A DNA stretch of 64,000 bases from Candidatus Zhuqueibacterota bacterium (GTDB lineage Bacteria > Zhuqueibacterota > Zhuqueibacteria > Zhuqueibacterales > Geothermadaptataceae). The position numbers and the translations under genes are program-made. Below the pieces are notes generated by a model that worked only from the letters and a program-made list of their open reading frames with translations, was not told where the DNA came from and searched no databases. The stretch covers positions 16,948-80,947 of the forward strand of contig JAUZRQ010000010.1 in the NCBI GenBank assembly GCA_030950365.1, written 5' to 3'. Below, in pieces: positions 62,880-64,000 of this stretch (position 1 is its first letter; each line of letters begins with the position of its first letter).

Positions 62880-63791
62880 TCATGGGCGTTTGGGCATGCT
62901 GACCGCCGTCGCCCGGGAAACCTGCCCCCGATCCCATTCAAAAATATTGAGAACGATCTCTTCGTCGCGGCCATAGAATTGGCGGTACAACGCGCGAATC
63001 GGGCTCAGTGATACCACCAGAGTCCGCGTCAACAGGGCCTTGCACTGATCGCCATTGGCCTCGTGGTACAGGTAAAGATTCGCCTGCACCGGCAGGGATT
63101 CGGCAAAGGCGTCCGGCGACATGTACAGCGCATAAAAGTGCGGTGCGCAGCCTCCGCCGTGTTCCACGGTCAGCGCCAGGGTGTCGTTCTGCACCGCCGC
63201 ATCGGTCACGCGGTACTCCGCCAGCAACAGCGAATCCCATGGCTGCGAGGTGATCAGCACCTGCGGGAAGAACTGCCACCCTTTGGTGTTTAGAATCTGC
63301 CTCATGGTTTCCTCGAACGATTTATGCAGCGTCCGGATCGTATTCAGAAACAAGTTCAATCCCGCTAGCGAGTCGCCATATTCGAAGGTGACCCGCTTTA
63401 CGCCCGCCCCGGTGTGGATTTCCAGCCACTCAGCGCCGCCATCGGCGCAATCCGGGCAGCCGATGACCGTATCCAGCCGTGAAAACGCCTGCGGATCGAA
63501 CGTCTGCTGTAATGCATTCCAGGCCGCGGTATCCAGTTCTGCGTAGATGCGGCGCGGCGGAAAGTTCTGCGGATGCCAGCTCCCCTGCTGAAACGATATC
63601 CCGGCGCTGTCCAGCGATAGCGTCGTGTAACAGTAGCCAAAGCATTCGCCGAATTGCGTGCCGTATCGTACTGAAAGAAACGTTGCGGTATTTACCATGG
63701 GAGAGACCGGCAATTCGCGTTCGCAGCCGCTCCACAGCCAGAGCCCCGGCGCAATGACCGCCAGCAGAATGAATTTCGAAAAAAGCCGCAT
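62880..63791 (-). CDS. Uncharacterised lipoprotein
   Basis: 303 residues. Signal segment FILLAVIAPGLWLWSGC gives lipobox cysteine C23. The mature protein has six or more further cysteines, notably FGECFGYCYTTL near 50-60, IGCPDCADGGAEWLEI near 112-125 and GGGCAPHFYALYMSP near 215. The spacing suggests disulfides. The CPDCADGGAEW segment is conserved in small FCB lipoproteins of unknown role, as far as I can recall. No enzymatic motif is visible. The ATG at 63791 follows GGAGAAATTCTC. Confidence 0.7.
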   Translation of the reverse strand: MRLFSKFILLAVIAPGLWLWSGCERELPVSPMVNTATFLSVRYGTQFGECFGYCYTTLSLDSAGISFQQGSWHPQNFPPRRIYAELDTAAWNALQQTFDPQAFSRLDTVIGCPDCADGGAEWLEIHTGAGVKRVTFEYGDSLAGLNLFLNTIRTLHKSFEETMRQILNTKGWQFFPQVLITSQPWDSLLLAEYRVTDAAVQNDTLALTVEHGGGCAPHFYALYMSPDAFAESLPVQANLYLYHEANGDQCKALLTRTLVVSLSPIRALYRQFYGRDEEIVLNIFEWDRGQVSRATAVSMPKRP

Positions 63792-63870
63792 GAGAATTTC
63801 TCCATGTGCGTTTCATTGCTTCAAATTCATTGCAACCGAAGAGGTTATAAGTTTAAGACGTAAGGCAACC

Positions 63871-63971
63871 CGTCATCGCGAGCGAATCCGCCAATTGGCG
63901 GATGGCGCTCTCCTTGCTTCAAAGATGGAGATTGCGTCGTCTCCGCCGGCTGGCGGATCCTCGCAATGACG
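63871..63971. repeat. REP-like element C with 20-bp terminal inverted repeats
   Basis: CGTCATCGCGAGCGAATCCGCC (22 bases from 63871) is nearly the complement of 63952-63971 (GGCGGATCCTCGCAATGACG). Inside lie the hairpin ATCCGCC/GGCGGAT and the 45-bp core shared with MITE A. It has no GTAA-type ends. Confidence 0.7.
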
Positions 63972-64000
63972 AATTGCCAGATAGTAAGCCCTGAAAAAGC

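Overview
The window looks like a chromosome segment from an FCB-group bacterium, most likely a KSB1/Calditrichota/Ignavibacteria-like lineage. The evidence is indirect. Two secreted proteins end in the Por-secretion (type IX) sorting domain with the NYPNPFNP signature. There is a SusC/SusD pair and another TonB-dependent receptor, so the cell has an outer membrane. IspG is the long, insertion-containing form. Strong purine-rich Shine-Dalgarno sites precede most starts. No tRNA, rRNA, CRISPR array, intact IS or phage block was seen.

Layout. 1-8115 (+): the end of an S74-chaperone (tail-fibre type) protein, a small sorting-domain protein, and a 2353-residue secreted protein with a propeller and three FG-GAP/UnbV modules. 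8752-11801 (+): an AhpD-like protein whose CxxC motif is read as CxxU through an in-frame TGA followed by a SECIS-like hairpin, so a probable selenoprotein, coupled to a secreted HExxH metalloprotease. 12258-15182 (+): a TonB-dependent receptor. 15274-27206 (-): four consecutive sensor kinases, two of them REC-flanked hybrids, with no DNA-binding output gene. 27632-32937 (+): a ThDP enzyme, a PQQ-type sugar dehydrogenase, a TIGR01777 epimerase and a TPR protein. 32944-40324 (-): DUF2461, a MocA-like/XdhC pair, a thiamine-binding-type protein, thioredoxin, an ECF sigma/anti-sigma/YbjQ operon, and an HD protein overlapping a bifunctional IPCT/DIPP synthase.

40894-46426 (-): ispG, a LuxE-like acyl-protein synthetase, a LuxC-like acyl reductase and a class III aminotransferase, in transcription order. 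There is no luciferase, so the last three could convert an acid to an aldehyde and then an amine. 47023-49762: a small membrane protein, a beta-barrel protein and a CoA-disulfide-reductase-like enzyme. 49828-60509 (-): pullulanase, DUF1028 and Kelch genes, a lipoprotein, then SusD and SusC, which suggests glycan (possibly alpha-glucan) uptake. 61053-63791: a GT39-like mannosyltransferase-type membrane protein with a TPR tail, and a lipoprotein.

The intergenic DNA holds several families of short dispersed repeats. The clearest is a MITE-like family whose 15-bp ends begin with GTAA or GTAC. One copy has a perfect 8-bp target duplication and another an almost perfect one; these ends and this duplication length are what is known of IS66-family elements. 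There are also three copies of a GGCACC palindrome, two copies of a CTCCTTCCCAAG palindrome, and REP-like cores.
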